A stretch of 61,803 nt of DNA from the NCBI GenBank assembly GCA_030267965.1, contig BRYA01000178.1, positions 1 through 61,803 on the forward strand, given 5' to 3'. Below the pieces are notes generated by a model. It made no database searches. It was not told the origin of the DNA and worked only from the letters and a program-made list of their open reading frames with translations. Every line of letters starts with the position of its first letter. The first letter of the stretch is position 1. Source of the stretch: Triparma columacea (lineage: Eukaryota; Sar; Bolidophyceae; Parmales; Triparmaceae). Of the stretch, positions 49,492-61,147 are shown piece by piece. A program made the position numbers and the translations under genes.

Positions 49492-52400
49492 ATGAGCGGA
49501 TTCACTGATGCAGCGTTCGCGGGAGCTGGAGCCCTCCCCGGTCTTGAATTGTGGAGGATCGAGAAGGGTGTACCAACTAAAACTGAGGTGAGCAAATCCT
49601 TCGTTTCGAGAACCCTGGTTTTCTGGCAAAAAAGACGTCTTCAAACAGTGTTAGCCGCACTTATATTTTCTTGATGTCGTTTTTAATCTTTTTTGTACGC
49701 GTAAATGTACTCCATATTCCCATTATTATCACAAAGAGGCAATAAATACGAGTCAACGCAAAGATCCCACATCGTCCCTTTAACTGTCACCTTGTGTTTA
49801 TGCCCTTCTAACATCTCTCCCCCCCCCTTTTCACCCTCATCTCCCCAATCCATCTATTCTTAGGCAAACGGGAAGTTTCACAAGGGAGATTCGTACATTC
49901 TGCTTTCCACCAAGCAGGCCCCAAACTCCTCCGCCTTGACCTGGGATATTCACTTCTGGCTTGGGTCAGAGTCCAGCCAGGACGAAATTGGAATTTGCGC
50001 CTACAAGACCGTCGAGCTCGACGAGTCCCTCGGTGGCGGTCCCGTCCAGTACCGCGAGGTGGAGGGTGGAGAGTCCCCGCAGTTCTTGAGGTGAGAATGG
50101 GGAAGAGGAGTGAATATGAGGAGTGAAAGAGTGGAGCGAGGAGGAGCGAGGATGAGCGAGGAGCAAATCAGCGACAGCTTAAAGTACTGCATGGTGTGAC
50201 CTTCGCGCGACTCGAATTCATTGTCATTGTCGCACCATCCTGACAACTTTTCGCAATCCCTCTCTCAATTCACTTCGCCCATCTCGTCGCATCGCAGCTA
50301 CTTCAAGTCCACCGGCATTGAGTACCTCCCTGGAGGAGTTGAGAGCGGCTTCACCAAGGTGGACCGCGACGCCTACGAGACCCGTCTTCTGCAGGTCAAG
50401 GGCAAGAGGACCGTCCGTTGCACTTCTGTCCCGGTCTCCAACTCCAGCCTCAACACTGGCGACTGCTTTATCCTTGACATGGGCAAGTCCCTCTACCTTT
50501 ACAACGGGAAAGACGCCAACAAGCACGAGAAGGCCAAGGCCGTCGAGACCGCCATCGCCATCAGGGACAACGAGAGGGGCGGAGGTGCCACCATCACCAT
50601 CATCAACGAGGACCCTGACAACTCTGCTTTCTGGGAGGTGAGAAGGGGACAGCTAGTGACGCGAGGCGTACATTCCAATCACTAACGCTATTTTTGCGGC
50701 TCTTCACCCCCCCCTCCCCCCCCGTAGGCCCTTGGCGGTAAGATTGAAGTCACCAACCCTGGTGAAGATGATCAGAAGGCCGAGAGGAGGTGAGAATGGA
50801 CAATAAGCGAAAGATTGTCTTGAGGAAGACCGTGCGCAATATAGGATTCTTACGAATTCTATTCTAACCCACAACCGCAACCCTCCCGCGTTTGCTCTTT
50901 CAGTGCCGAGCTCAACATCAAGATGTTCAAGATCTCCGACGCCTCTGGTTCCGTCACCATGGAAAAGGTTGGCGAGGGCAAGCTTGACAAGGCCCTCCTT
51001 GACACCTCTGACACTTTCCTTGTCGACACCGGGTCCTCCCTGATTGTCTGGGTCGGCCGCGGGTCCACTCCCACGGAGAAAAAGGAGGGCATGATGCGTG
51101 CCAACAGCTACCTCGTCGATAACAATATGCCTCACACCACCCCCGTCAGCAGGGTCGTGGAGGGGGCCGAGACCACCATGTTCAAGAGCCTCTTCGGACA
51201 GTGGAACCCTCCCATGAAGTTTGACTTCAGTAGACGTGAGTCAACCGGCGTGGCCAAGGTAGAGCAGAAGGACGTCGACATCGCCGGAATGCACGCCCGC
51301 AAGTCCGCGGACGATAAGCCCGTCGACGATGGGTCTGGGATCGTCCAGGTTTGGCGCGTCGAGGACTTCAAGAAGGTCGAGGTCGACGACGCCACCCTCG
51401 GCCAGTTCTTCGGAGGAGATTCCTACGTCATCCTATACACGTACCAGAAGAGCGGCACCGAGGAGTACATCATCTACTTCTGGCAGGGCAGGGAGAGCTC
51501 TACTGACGAGAAGGGTGCCAGCGCCCTCCTTGCCAAGGAGCTCGACGACGAGCTCCAGGACAGGCCCGTCCAGGTTAGGGTCGTCCAGGGGAAGGAGCCG
51601 GCGCACTTCAGGGCCATGTTCCACGGAGAGATGATCATCAGGGCGGGGGGGAAGGCGTCTGGGTTCAAGAACAAGAACGACGAGGACTCCTATGACGTCG
51701 ATGGGACGGAGCTCTACCATGTCAAGGGAACCACTCCAGACAACACCTATGGAGTTCAGATCAAGGAGGCTGCCACAGAGCTCAATTCAGGCGACTGCTT
51801 CGTCCTCTTGACCCCCGGGAAGACCTACATCTGGAACGGTTCCGGGTCCAACGATGCTGAGAGGGCCGCTGCAGGGTCAATTGGCGAGCTTATCAAGTCC
51901 GGCCCCATCGAGACAATCTCCGAGGGCTCAGAGCCCGAGGAATTCTGGGCCGCCCTAGGCGGGAAGGCCGACTACCCCAAGCTCCGCCCCGGCGAGGCCG
52001 AGCCCGCGGACCCCCGCCTCTTCCAGTTGAGCAACGCCACGGGTACCTTTGACGTTGAGGAGGTCTGCGGCTTCACACAGGAAGACCTGGTGGACGACGA
52101 CGTCATGCTCCTAGACTGCTACTCCTCGGTCTTCCTCTGGATCGGTCACAACGCTAACGACCTTGAGAAGAAGGAGGCCGTAAAGACTGCGCAGCAGTAC
52201 GTCGCAACTGCCAACGACGGGAGGGACGACGACACCCCAATCATGGTCGTAAAGGCTGGGAGGGAGCCCAACCTTTTCTCACAGCACTTCCTGGGGTGGG
52301 ACGATGACTACTACGAGAAGAACAAGTTCGTCGACCCCTACGCTTCCTCCCTTGACGCCATGAAGGCTACTCAGAAGGAGGTTGAGGAGGAGGAGGAGCC

Positions 52401-52638
52401 GATTGTTATCTCGAAGGACTCTGACGTCTCGGAGGCGCTGGGAGGTGTCAAGGCTGGGACCACGTTCAAACTTGAAGAGCTTAAGGGAGGAGCTGTAGAG
52501 GGCATTGATAACTCTAAGAAGGAGACTTACCTGAGCGACGATGACTTTCAGAATGCATTCGGGATGGACAAGGAGGCATTCAAGGGGATGCCTAAGTGGA
52601 AGCAGCAGGCTGCGAAGAAGAAACTTGGGATCTTCTAA
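49492..52638 (+). CDS. Villin (six gelsolin domains plus headpiece)
   Basis: Five exons, 49492-49587, 49864-50090, 50298-50637, 50728-50789 and 50904-52638, give about 819 residues, the normal villin size. Six gelsolin-type domains can be followed by their cores: 'KFHKGDSYILLSTK', 'LNTGDCFILDMGKSLYLYNG', 'LDTSDTFLVDTGSSLIVWVG', 'FGGDSYVILYTYQK', 'LNSGDCFVLLTPGKTYIWNG' and 'VDDDVMLLDCYSSVFLWIG'. The C-terminus 'YLSDDDFQNAFGMDKEAFKG' then 'MPKWKQQAAKKKLGIF' is a villin headpiece. The protein should sever, cap or bundle actin under calcium control. Exon 4 is only 62 bases. Together with the RPEL protein it makes this an actin-rich neighbourhood. Confidence 0.93.
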
Positions 52639-52809
52639 AAGTTATGCGGGACGGGGGGGGCAACGTTTGGAGGAGGAGGGAGGGAGCACAAGGGGGAGGG
52701 GAAAATAGGGCTTGAGTTCAAAGCGATGAATTCGCCCGCAAAGGTAGAAACGCTTCAGTAAATTAGGGTTAAGAGAAAACTCCGTTTACGAAAATAAAAG
52801 GGTTGGCTA

Positions 52810-54094
52810 TCACGTCTCCTTCCTTTTCTTCATCTCCTTAAGTTTCGCCAGCATAGCCTTAGCCTCCTCAACCGAGTTCCACTTTGGTTCGTCTGATCCC
52901 CCCGTGTCTGATCCCGAGGAGTTCGAAGATTCTGACTCTGAATCCGAGCTATCGCTGCCGCTGCCGCTGTCTTCGTCGCTGGAGGTTGAGGGTTTCTTTG
53001 ACTTTTTCGACTTAGACTTCTTGGACTTCTTCGCAGCCTTCTTTGCAGACTTCTTCGCTGCTTTCTTAGCTTTCTTCTTTTCCTTCTTTGCTGCCTTTTT
53101 AGCTTTCTTTTTCTGCAATAGGAGAAGCGAATTGATTCCAACCCAGTTAGCTATAACTTCAAAAAACACACAATCGCTTCCCTGAACCCCAACCCTCCTC
53201 CAAAAATCTCACCTCCTTCTTCGCCTTCTTCTTCTCATCTTTCTCAATTTTCCTTTTCCTTTTTTTCTCCCCCTCCCCCCCTTCTCCCCCCCCCCCTACG
53301 TTCCCTCCCGGGTTTGTCATCCAGCTCGGTAGTGTGTTCCCTCTCCCTCTCCCCATCGGTCTCGGTCCTTGTTTTTCCCCTCTAACCGTCTCCCCCCCTT
53401 CCCCCCCCCTTCGTTCGTTCCCCCCCCCCCCTCCATCATGCACGGGCTCCCCCTCACCCTCCCCTACCAAGTCGTACCCGTTAAAATCAGCGACCCCGCT
53501 ACTCTTCAACTTTATACTCCTACTCTGCATCGCTATCATAGGGTCCAAACCAACCCCAAGTCCAACCTGTGAATTCAACCTCTGCCCGAGCTCCGTAGAT
53601 GCACCACCATGCCGGAAACCAGAACCTAAACCCGAAGTCTGATCACCACCACCACCACCACCTCTTCTATTTTTCTCTTGTTCAAATTCCGTCCCCTCCG
53701 GGTCAAGGTCCTCCCCGTTATTTTGATCAACATATTTCAAGCTCCCCGCAACTCTCCTTCTAATTTTCCCGTCCTCCCCATTAGTTTCCTCTACATCAAC
53801 AATCTTACAATAAACAACGTCTCCAACATCAAAGAAATCATTAGGATCCTCCGTTCTTTCCTTCCTTAATTGGCTCACATGTGCGAGTGCGTTAAGCTTG
53901 TAGGTTGGGAGGGTTAGGAATATACCGTAGGACTCTATTCTTGTTATTGTAGAACGGTGGATCGTAGAGGGGGGGGGGAATAAGGGGTTGGGATGAGTTG
54001 GGAGGGAGGATGAGGGGGGAGGGGGACGGGAGGAGGGATTGGAGGATGGTGAGGTGCCGGTGTAATTACCGGAACGACTACCATAGTGAGACAT
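52810..54094 (-). CDS. S1-domain nucleolar protein, ZCCHC17-like
   Basis: Two exons, 54094-53213 and 53112-52810, join phase 0 to about 394 residues. An S1 RNA-binding barrel occupies about 45-125: 'TRIESYGIFLTLP', 'ALAHVSQLRKER', 'VGDVVYCKIVDVEE' and 'VAGSLKYVDQNNGEDLDP'. The KYVDQ...DLDP end of the barrel is characteristic of ZCCHC17/pNO40. The zinc knuckle of the animal protein is not visible; a Gly-rich segment with 'LPSWMTNPGG' and a very long Lys/Ala then Ser/Asp tail follow, typical of nucleolar proteins. A ribosome-biogenesis or splicing role is inferred. The Lys-rich junction could be spliced at neighbouring sites without changing composition. Confidence 0.75.
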
Positions 54095-54469
54095 TATTGG
54101 GAGTGTTGTTTTTGGGGGTGTTTGGGCCTAGGGGGGCCAAGGGGGGAAATTAGTAGGGGAAGGGCGTGAAGGTTTTGGATGAAGCTTTGGGTCAGGATTG
54201 TTATTACGTATCACTTTTCTTGCTTGTGTTTTTCAAGTGGCGTCTTTGATGTGTGGAAAGGAAGTGTAAAATGTTTGAATAAATAATTTAGGTTGAAGAC
54301 GTGGCTTGTTTTCGTTTAAGTTATGGTTGGTATGGTGCGTATGTAGTGTTGGTTGGTCGTTGATGAAAAAAAATATGTTTTTGCTTAGTTTGGGGTACGT
54401 GAGAAGCCTTTAAGTGACAGCTGATTGTTCCTGATTGAGTCTGATTGAGTCCCCCATTCTCATTTTGTG
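54095..54469. other. Intergenic, divergent promoters
   Basis: Unusually T/G-rich on the plus strand for this window (about 54180-54460), with a short duplicated 'ctgattgagt' at 54431-54450. No gene seen. Confidence 0.6.
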
Positions 54470-57377
54470 ATGAACTCATTTTTACAATGGTTATTAATTG
54501 TTGTTCTTATATTGTAGGTTAATTAGTGTTTAGGATAGTTGTATTGTTGTATTGTACATGTTTTATTCGTTTAAAATTGTTTTTAAGGCACATTTTGTCA
54601 AAACATTTCAGTTCGATGAAGGAAGGAACCCCACAGGAAGGACTCCATTTCTAATCATCAAGCTTATACACGAACATACTCACACATGCTCTGCACACAC
54701 ACACACACACACACACCTATACAGACTATCAGGACTATTCAGTGGTCTAACATTAGGACTGATGGGATTAGACATGACAGGCTTGGAAATTGTAATGGGA
54801 GGAAGTGATCCTAAAGCTGCAAAGAATGCTAAGAAGATTAGACCTGTAAGTTAACACTAAGCGCTAAGCACTACGCACTACGCACTACAATCCAGAGGAG
54901 GATCTAAAGGAGGATCTTGAGGACCCTGTTTGGGGCTTTGAGTTGGGTTTAGCTTAGAGATTGTACCACAGATAAGCAGCGTTTGAGGGAGAAATTAGCT
55001 CAAATTCAATCATGCTTGAGATTATACGCACACAACCTATACTTTGCAGACAACATACACAAACAACACACACAGACAACATTACAGAGGGAAACTACCA
55101 ACTGAATGCTAGCTACTAACTGAGTGCAAGCTACTAACCCAACACCCTTATCCAACTTCACAACTCCAACTTCACAACTCCAACTTCACAACTCCAACTT
55201 CACAACTTACTCACATTTCCCCCACCCACGCCCTCCCCCTCCTCTCCCCCCAACACCCCAACCCCCACCCCACCAGATCCGTAAAAACGGCAACCAGCTC
55301 CTCTGCACCCTCCTGCTCGGTAACGTCGCCGTGAACGCTCTCCTCTCCATCCTAACCGCCGAGCTCTTCGGCGGTCTCTCCGGTTTCCTAATGTCCACTG
55401 CAATAATCGTAATCTTCGGTGAGATAATCCCCCAGGCAAGCTGCAGCAGATACGCTCTCCAAATCGGCGCCAAGAGCATCCCCGTAGTCAAGGTTATAAT
55501 GGTCCTAATGTTCCCCCTCTCCTACCCCATGGCCTGGTGTCTGGACAAGGCGTTAGGTGAAGAGATGGGTACGATACACTCAAAGGCTGAGATGAAGAGA
55601 CTACTAGAGATACACGTTAGGGCGGGGGGACTTGATGAAGAGGAGGGGAAAACTATGGCGGGGGCACTGCAGTATCAGGATAAGGTGGTGGAAGAGGTGA
55701 GAACACACAAACCCCACACACAACGAGGGAACGAAAGAAATATTATCTCTGCTAACACACACTCGTCAACAAACACCCCCCAACCCCCCCACCCTCCGCC
55801 CCCCAACACCCGTACAGGTCATGACACCCTTGGAGGATGTATTCATGGTATCAATCGACGACAAGTTAACCTTTGATCTAGTAGCCGAGATTTTCAAGTC
55901 AGGTTTCTCCCGAATTCCCGTCTACGAGGTAAACGAGGACTCAATCGTCGGCCTCCTCCTCGTCAAGGACCTAATCTTCGTCGACCCCGAGGACGAGGTC
56001 CTCGTACGTTCCTTCATCCAGATATTCGGCCGTGGTCTCCACGTAGTATGGCCTGATCAAAGCCTAGGCGAGTGTCTCCGAACGTTCAAACAAGGCCGTG
56101 GGCACATGGCGCTCGTTAGGGACGTCGTTAACGAGGGCGGCATGGACCCTAGGTACGTCGTTAAGGGTATAATAACATTGGAGGATATAATAGAGGAGAT
56201 CCTCGGCGCTGAGATCGTCGATGAAACTGACGTTTTCGTGGACGTTGACAACCATATTAAAGTCGACAGAAGGACGTTCGACTGGGCGAGGCTAAGACTA
56301 CTGGACAGCAGGGCGGTGGACAAAACGCTGGGAGCGGACGAGGTTAAAGCGGCGAGCGCACACCTGCTTACGAACCATAAGGACGTGTTCGGGAAGCTGA
56401 CGGAGAACCAATTACATACACTACTTAAGACCACGCCTGTCGTTGAGGTCGACCCGGACGAGCTTAGGCCAGAGGTTAAGTCCGGGGGACGTAGTGAGGT
56501 TGTAATCGACGGTGTTAGCATGCACCGTGAGTCCGTACTATACGAGCGTGGTGTCAAGGCCACACACAGCACCCTTGTCCTGGGGGGTAGAGTCATCGTA
56601 CTCGCGGGGAAGGACAGGTTCAGGGCGGACGCTGGGGCTTGGAAGGTTCTGGGGACCGACGCGCTGATGAGCGACGATTACGAGCCGGACTTTACGGCGT
56701 TCGTTAACGGGGAAATGAGGAACACGGAGGGGAAGAGCGGGGCGAACAAGTGCAGGATGCTGAAGATTGATAGGAAGCAGTTCGCGGTCGCCATGGCGGC
56801 GAGCGTTATTGAGGGGATATCTAAGGTGGAGGGGGGGGGGGATGATGATGTAAAAGGGAAGAGCAGCAGGAGCATACGCAACATGAAGAAAAGGACAGGC
56901 AGGGAGAAAGCTTTAGACAGCATATCAAAGTACCACTCAAGCGCCGATGAGGGGGACTCCGAGGGTGGGGGGGAAGTTATCAAACCTAGGAAGAGGAAGA
57001 GCAAGGATACGGGGGGTACTTCGGGGGGTGAGGCGGAGAGCGAGGGGGAGGGGGGGGAGAAGATACTTAGCAAGGTACAGGAGAGACTGGCTTCACAGAA
57101 GGTCGAGGTTGGGGGAGGGGAGGATAAGAAGAAGAATAAGAGAGCGTCGAAGAGAAGCAGCGTTGGGGAGAAGAGTAGTACCAAAGGGCAACAGGATGAG
57201 GGGAAAGGCACGGCAGATATGACGGGGCAAGAGGGGGGGTTCAAGGGGAGGGGGGGGAACGGGAAGAGCGTGAGCTTTATAGAGAGCGGGAGGAACATCG
57301 ATTTAGGAGATATTATGAGAGAGAGCGAGGAGAGTGAGGGAGGGGAAAATGAAGAGGAAGGAGATGGACTTGTGTAA
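54470..57377 (+). CDS. CNNM-type magnesium transporter/regulator (DUF21 + CBS pair)
   Basis: Four exons, 54470-54513, 54725-54845, 55277-55696 and 55818-57377, give about 714 residues. Exon 1 is only 44 bases, and its splice restores a continuous first membrane helix, 'LLIVVLILLSGLFSGLTLG', followed by 'LMGLDMTGLEI'. The DUF21 domain continues with 'LLCTLLLGNVAVNALLSI' and 'IIVIFGEIIPQASCSRYALQ'. Two CBS domains (about 196-325) include 'VMTPLEDVFMVSIDDKL', 'FSRIPVYEVNEDSIVG' and 'VKGIITLEDIIEEILGAEIV'. A CNBH-like domain follows (about 350-560, with 'ESVLYERGV'), then an acidic Ser/Lys tail. CNNM proteins act in Mg2+ efflux or sensing at membranes. Exon 1 is inferred from phase and helix continuity; upstream exons are possible. 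Confidence 0.85.
55141..55206. repeat. Short tandem repeat within a CNNM intron
   Basis: 'caactccaacttcacaactc'-type 15-base units repeat about four times just before the third exon, within a 431-base intron. A (ca)n run lies at about 54695-54716 in the preceding intron. Confidence 0.8.
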
Positions 57378-57953
57378 CAAGAGAGGGAGGGGGGGGGGGT
57401 ATAGAATTATAATAGTGATGATGCGGTTACTTGATGACGTTAGTGCGTATTTGTTAGGAAGTAAATTCGTGACAATTTTCCAATCCCCAAATTTGCCATT
57501 GCCCAAATCCTGCCCAAAATCCACTGAGGAGAGATCCACCAAATCATGGTACGACACACGTGGGGAGTATTTAGTTGCATCAGGTTGAGCATTGGCATCT
57601 CGTGTGGGCTTGGCTGGCGCCCATGTTTTGGTGGAGTGTTGAGGGAGAGAGAGTTTGTTGTTTTTGATTCAGGTTCGGCTGAGAGGACGCATTTTGGAAT
57701 ATTTCACTTTTTGTAAGCTTACGTCGTGATATGTTGATTTATAAGTGTTTTTGAGTGATAATGTATGATAATATATCTATATGTACCTACCTATAAGCAA
57801 AAATAGACGTAATTGAGCCAAAATAGATTACAGTTCGTTCCCGAATGGTCGGGCAGGTCCACAATGATGGCCATAACAACGCTTAAAACAGACTTCAACA
57901 ACACTCACCCTTACGCATACCTCACCCATAAACGCTAATGCTTACAAACACAG
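57378..57953. other. Region upstream of delta-COP, holds the unlocated first exon
   Basis: It covers the CNNM 3' flank and delta-COP promoter and must also hold the short first coding exon of delta-COP. An ATG at 57845 sits directly before 'gtcggg', and 'atg' codons also occur near 57873-57877, but none has a convincing GTRAG donor. No other gene seen. Confidence 0.5.
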
Positions 57954-59930
57954 GTTGTGTTATCATGCTCCATTACAACCAAGGGAGGCAAACCCTTAAT
58001 GTCCCGTCAATTCTGTGAGATGTCCAGAATGAGAGTAGAGGGCCTCCTAGCGGCCTTCCCCAAGCTCATGGGCTCGGGGAAGACCAAGCAGCACCAGTAC
58101 ATCGACACGGACACCGTCCGCTACATATATCAGCCAGTCGAGAGCCTCTTCATCCTCCTAATCACCAATAGGGCCAGCAACATCGTGGAGGACCTCGAGA
58201 CCCTCAGACTCCTCAGCAAGGTCGTGCCGGAGGTGGCGGGGGGGCTCACGGAGGAGAGGGTCTGCGATGCGGTTTTCGACCTCATATTCGCCTTCGACGA
58301 GGTGCTCACCAGTGGAGGGTATAAGGAGGTGAGAAGGGCTGAAAGGCAGGATGAAGACAGGACGGATGGCGAGGTGGATGGCGAATGCTATTATTATATG
58401 CTCTGTGCTATTATTATTGTATGCTCTGTGCTAACCCCCCACCCTCTTCTTAGGGCATCCCCCTCTCCACGGTGAAGTCGAACCTGGAGATGGAGTCCCA
58501 CGAGGAGAAGCTTCACATGATGATAAAGCAGTCGAAGGAGGACGCCGCAAAGGACGAAATGAAGAGGCAGGCAAAGGCCATCAAGGAAAGACAGCTCAAC
58601 ATGATGAAGCAGCAGCTCAGCGGGGGGCCGTCTATGAACATGGGGGGGATGCAGGGGTTCGGGGGTGGGGGGGGCGGGGGAGGGGGGGGGGGAGCGAACG
58701 ACCCGTTCGGTATGATGGGGATGACAGACCCATACAGAAGCCAGGGGATGGGAGGAGGGGGGGGGGACTATGGAAACCCAGGTGAGAAGAGAAAACGAGA
58801 GGCAGTCATCGATGATAGCAACGGGCCCCAAGTAAATCTCACCCACATCGCTCAATCGATTCGCTCACTTCGCTTGAAATTTCTCCCACAACCAACACAG
58901 CGTCGTTCGACCCGAACGCGGGACGGGCTGTGGAGGCCCCGTCAGCACCAAGGGTCGTGGCGAAGGGCATGAAACTCGGGGGAGGTGAGAATCATAGGAC
59001 AGGATGCAAGCGAGGGAGCGCTGTGTTTCGTTACACCTGCTAATCACACACGTACATCACACCACAGGGGGGAAGAAGGGGAAGAAGGACGACCTCATGA
59101 ACATGATGGCCGCGGAGGACGGGCTCAGCAACATGGGGCTGGCCCCAACTCGGGGGCAGGCGGGCGCGATGGAGGCCGTGGCGGCCCCCCCCGCGGCGCC
59201 GCTCCACCCCGTCACCCTGGCGGTGGAGGAGAAGGTCAGCGTAAGCATGAGCGCGGAGGGGGAGGTGCAGAGCTGCGAGCTAAAGGGGACACTCAGCCTT
59301 ACGGCCAACTCGGAAGAGGGGGCGGCGGTGCAGGTGGGGATCAACAAGGGAATGCTGGAGGGGGGACCTGTCCAGTTCACCGTAAACACCCACCCGAAGA
59401 TGGACAAGAAGGCCTGGGAGAAGGAGGGGAAACTCAGCATAAAAGGAGGCAAGTCCATACCAGTCGGGAGACCCATCGGTGTCCTCAGGTGGTCCAACAG
59501 CAGCGAGGAGGCCTGCCCAATCACCATCAACTGCTGGCCGGAGCAAGACGGGGCGGCCATGAACCTCAACCTAGAGTATGAGGCCAAGGAAGGCATGGTA
59601 TTGAAGAACGTCAACATAGTCATCCCAGGAGTCCACAACACCCCCAAGGTTATCTCGGTAGACGGCCTCTACAAGCACGAGCAGGGAGCCGGGTCCCTAA
59701 TCTGGCACAACGCGGTAGTCGACGACAACAATAGCAGCGGCAGCCTGGAGTTCAACGTCGAGGGAGGCACGGCAGCGGACTTCTTCCCCATCCACGTGCA
59801 GTTCACCAGCGACAAACTCTTCGGGCAGGTCGAGGTTAGCGGGGTCAACGGGGAACACGGGGAGGGGGGGGAAGTCAAGTTTGAAATCAGGAAGAACCTT
59901 TCACCCGATAGCTACGTGTGTGGGGGATAA
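57954..59930 (+). CDS. ARCN1: Coatomer delta subunit (delta-COP)
   Basis: Exons 57954-58328, 58454-58781, 58901-58984 and 59068-59930 encode about 549 residues plus a short first exon not located. The longin domain is unmistakable: '[19 protein letters not shown]', '[20 protein letters not shown]', '[18 protein letters not shown]' and '[20 protein letters not shown]'. A helix containing '[12 protein letters not shown]' follows, then a Gly/Met-rich linker. The mu-homology domain shows '[20 protein letters not shown]', 'HPKMDKKAW', '[19 protein letters not shown]' and '[20 protein letters not shown]'. Delta-COP is part of the COPI coat for Golgi-to-ER traffic. The annotated start is an acceptor site, not a start codon: the peptide begins [11 protein letters not shown], one Met short of the usual MVLL. 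The Gly linker contains a G/GC run prone to sequence error. Confidence 0.92.
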
Positions 59931-61147
59931 GGGCGTCGAGGGGGAGGGAAGGGGGGGGGAGGGGGGGGGGGGGGCTTTGCGGCAGGTGGTGAAGTGCAAA
60001 GAAGGACAAGAGTCACCGTAGGAGAATTTATAATTGAAGGGGAAAAACGTTCAAATATTTTTGTTTGCTTCCTGAACCCCAGCAAAAACAGTTTCAAATT
60101 TAAGACTTGGGCTTGAAGCCAAAGTAATACACTATCTTTGGACCGTTTTTCCATACCAGGATTTACGCTACTATCCTCTACGAAAACATCCACAATCCTG
60201 TACAAATGTGAAGTCTGAGACAAGGCCAAAATGTGAAACTTGCCAAAAGTCTTCCAGCATATCTCACTGACCACTCGACCTAACTCCGAACTTATATTGT
60301 TTTGATCTAAATTACTTGTGTAAAACATACTTACGGTTCACTCTCTCAACACCCTTAGCTCTTAAGAAATCAAATCCACGATTTTTCGTGACCGTGTGAG
60401 ATTCTTGTCAATACAATTTTATATACATATATACAATATTTTGTGTATGTCAAGTACTATTGTATATTTAAATGTCAAACGGAATCAGTTATGAGAATTT
60501 GATTATATTTGTGACAAATTTTTAATATTTATACATCAATATTGCTTTAAACTTTTGCATATTATTATAGATATAAATTTTATATTTATTAAATCTATTT
60601 GAAACTTTTGAAAAAATATTTTCACCATTTATCAAGATTAACTTTATAATACATCAGTATACATATTTATCTTTTAATATGATACAGTAAAATATTAATT
60701 GTTTTTAAAGTCTCAGTCAATCAATTTCATTTTGCCGATTTTTGTCAAATTTCTGTCGTAGATACCGCTAAGGTAAGAAGCTAATTTATTTGCATTACAA
60801 GATAGTGGATTGTTCACAGATTCTTATTTCGCGCAACACTCCGAGCAACTAGATGCGTGAAACGCCCCCACACCTACCGCTCGATAAACAACTCGACAAA
60901 TACCGTCCCGCTCGATATGTTACAGACACTCAATGTCTCCTAGTGGAAACATGGGAGATCTGTTACATTTTGAACACACCTTCTGTGATCAGTTCACTGT
61001 GTCAACTCTGAGTTTGAAACTGACCTTGAGCAAGGAAAACTTGAAGCGAAGGAGTTGATGGATATTTGATATGTCAATTACTCACGTAATCATTTTGTAT
61101 TGTTGCGTTGTTTTTTTGTTCGAAATACCATCAAAATTGTCCCCCCC
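59931..61147. other. Large gene-free interval with an AT-rich island
   Basis: The left end (59940-59975) is a poly-G tract. From about 60360 to 60760 the sequence is strongly AT-rich, with many 'ata' and 'ttt' runs, unlike anything else in the window. From 60760 to 61147 composition is mixed. I found no ORF with family features and no tRNA cloverleaf. A minus-strand frame at 59912-60328 ends in a Pro run and is not supported. Confidence 0.7.

Noticed and set aside
59912..60328. Minus-strand frame near delta-COP 3' end
   Set aside because: Ends in a Pro run from the poly-G tract and overlaps the delta-COP stop; no domain visible.
60760..61140. Possible small RNA gene in the gene-free interval
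   Set aside because: I could not find a tRNA cloverleaf, snRNA box or convincing stem series by eye; a covariance-model scan would decide.
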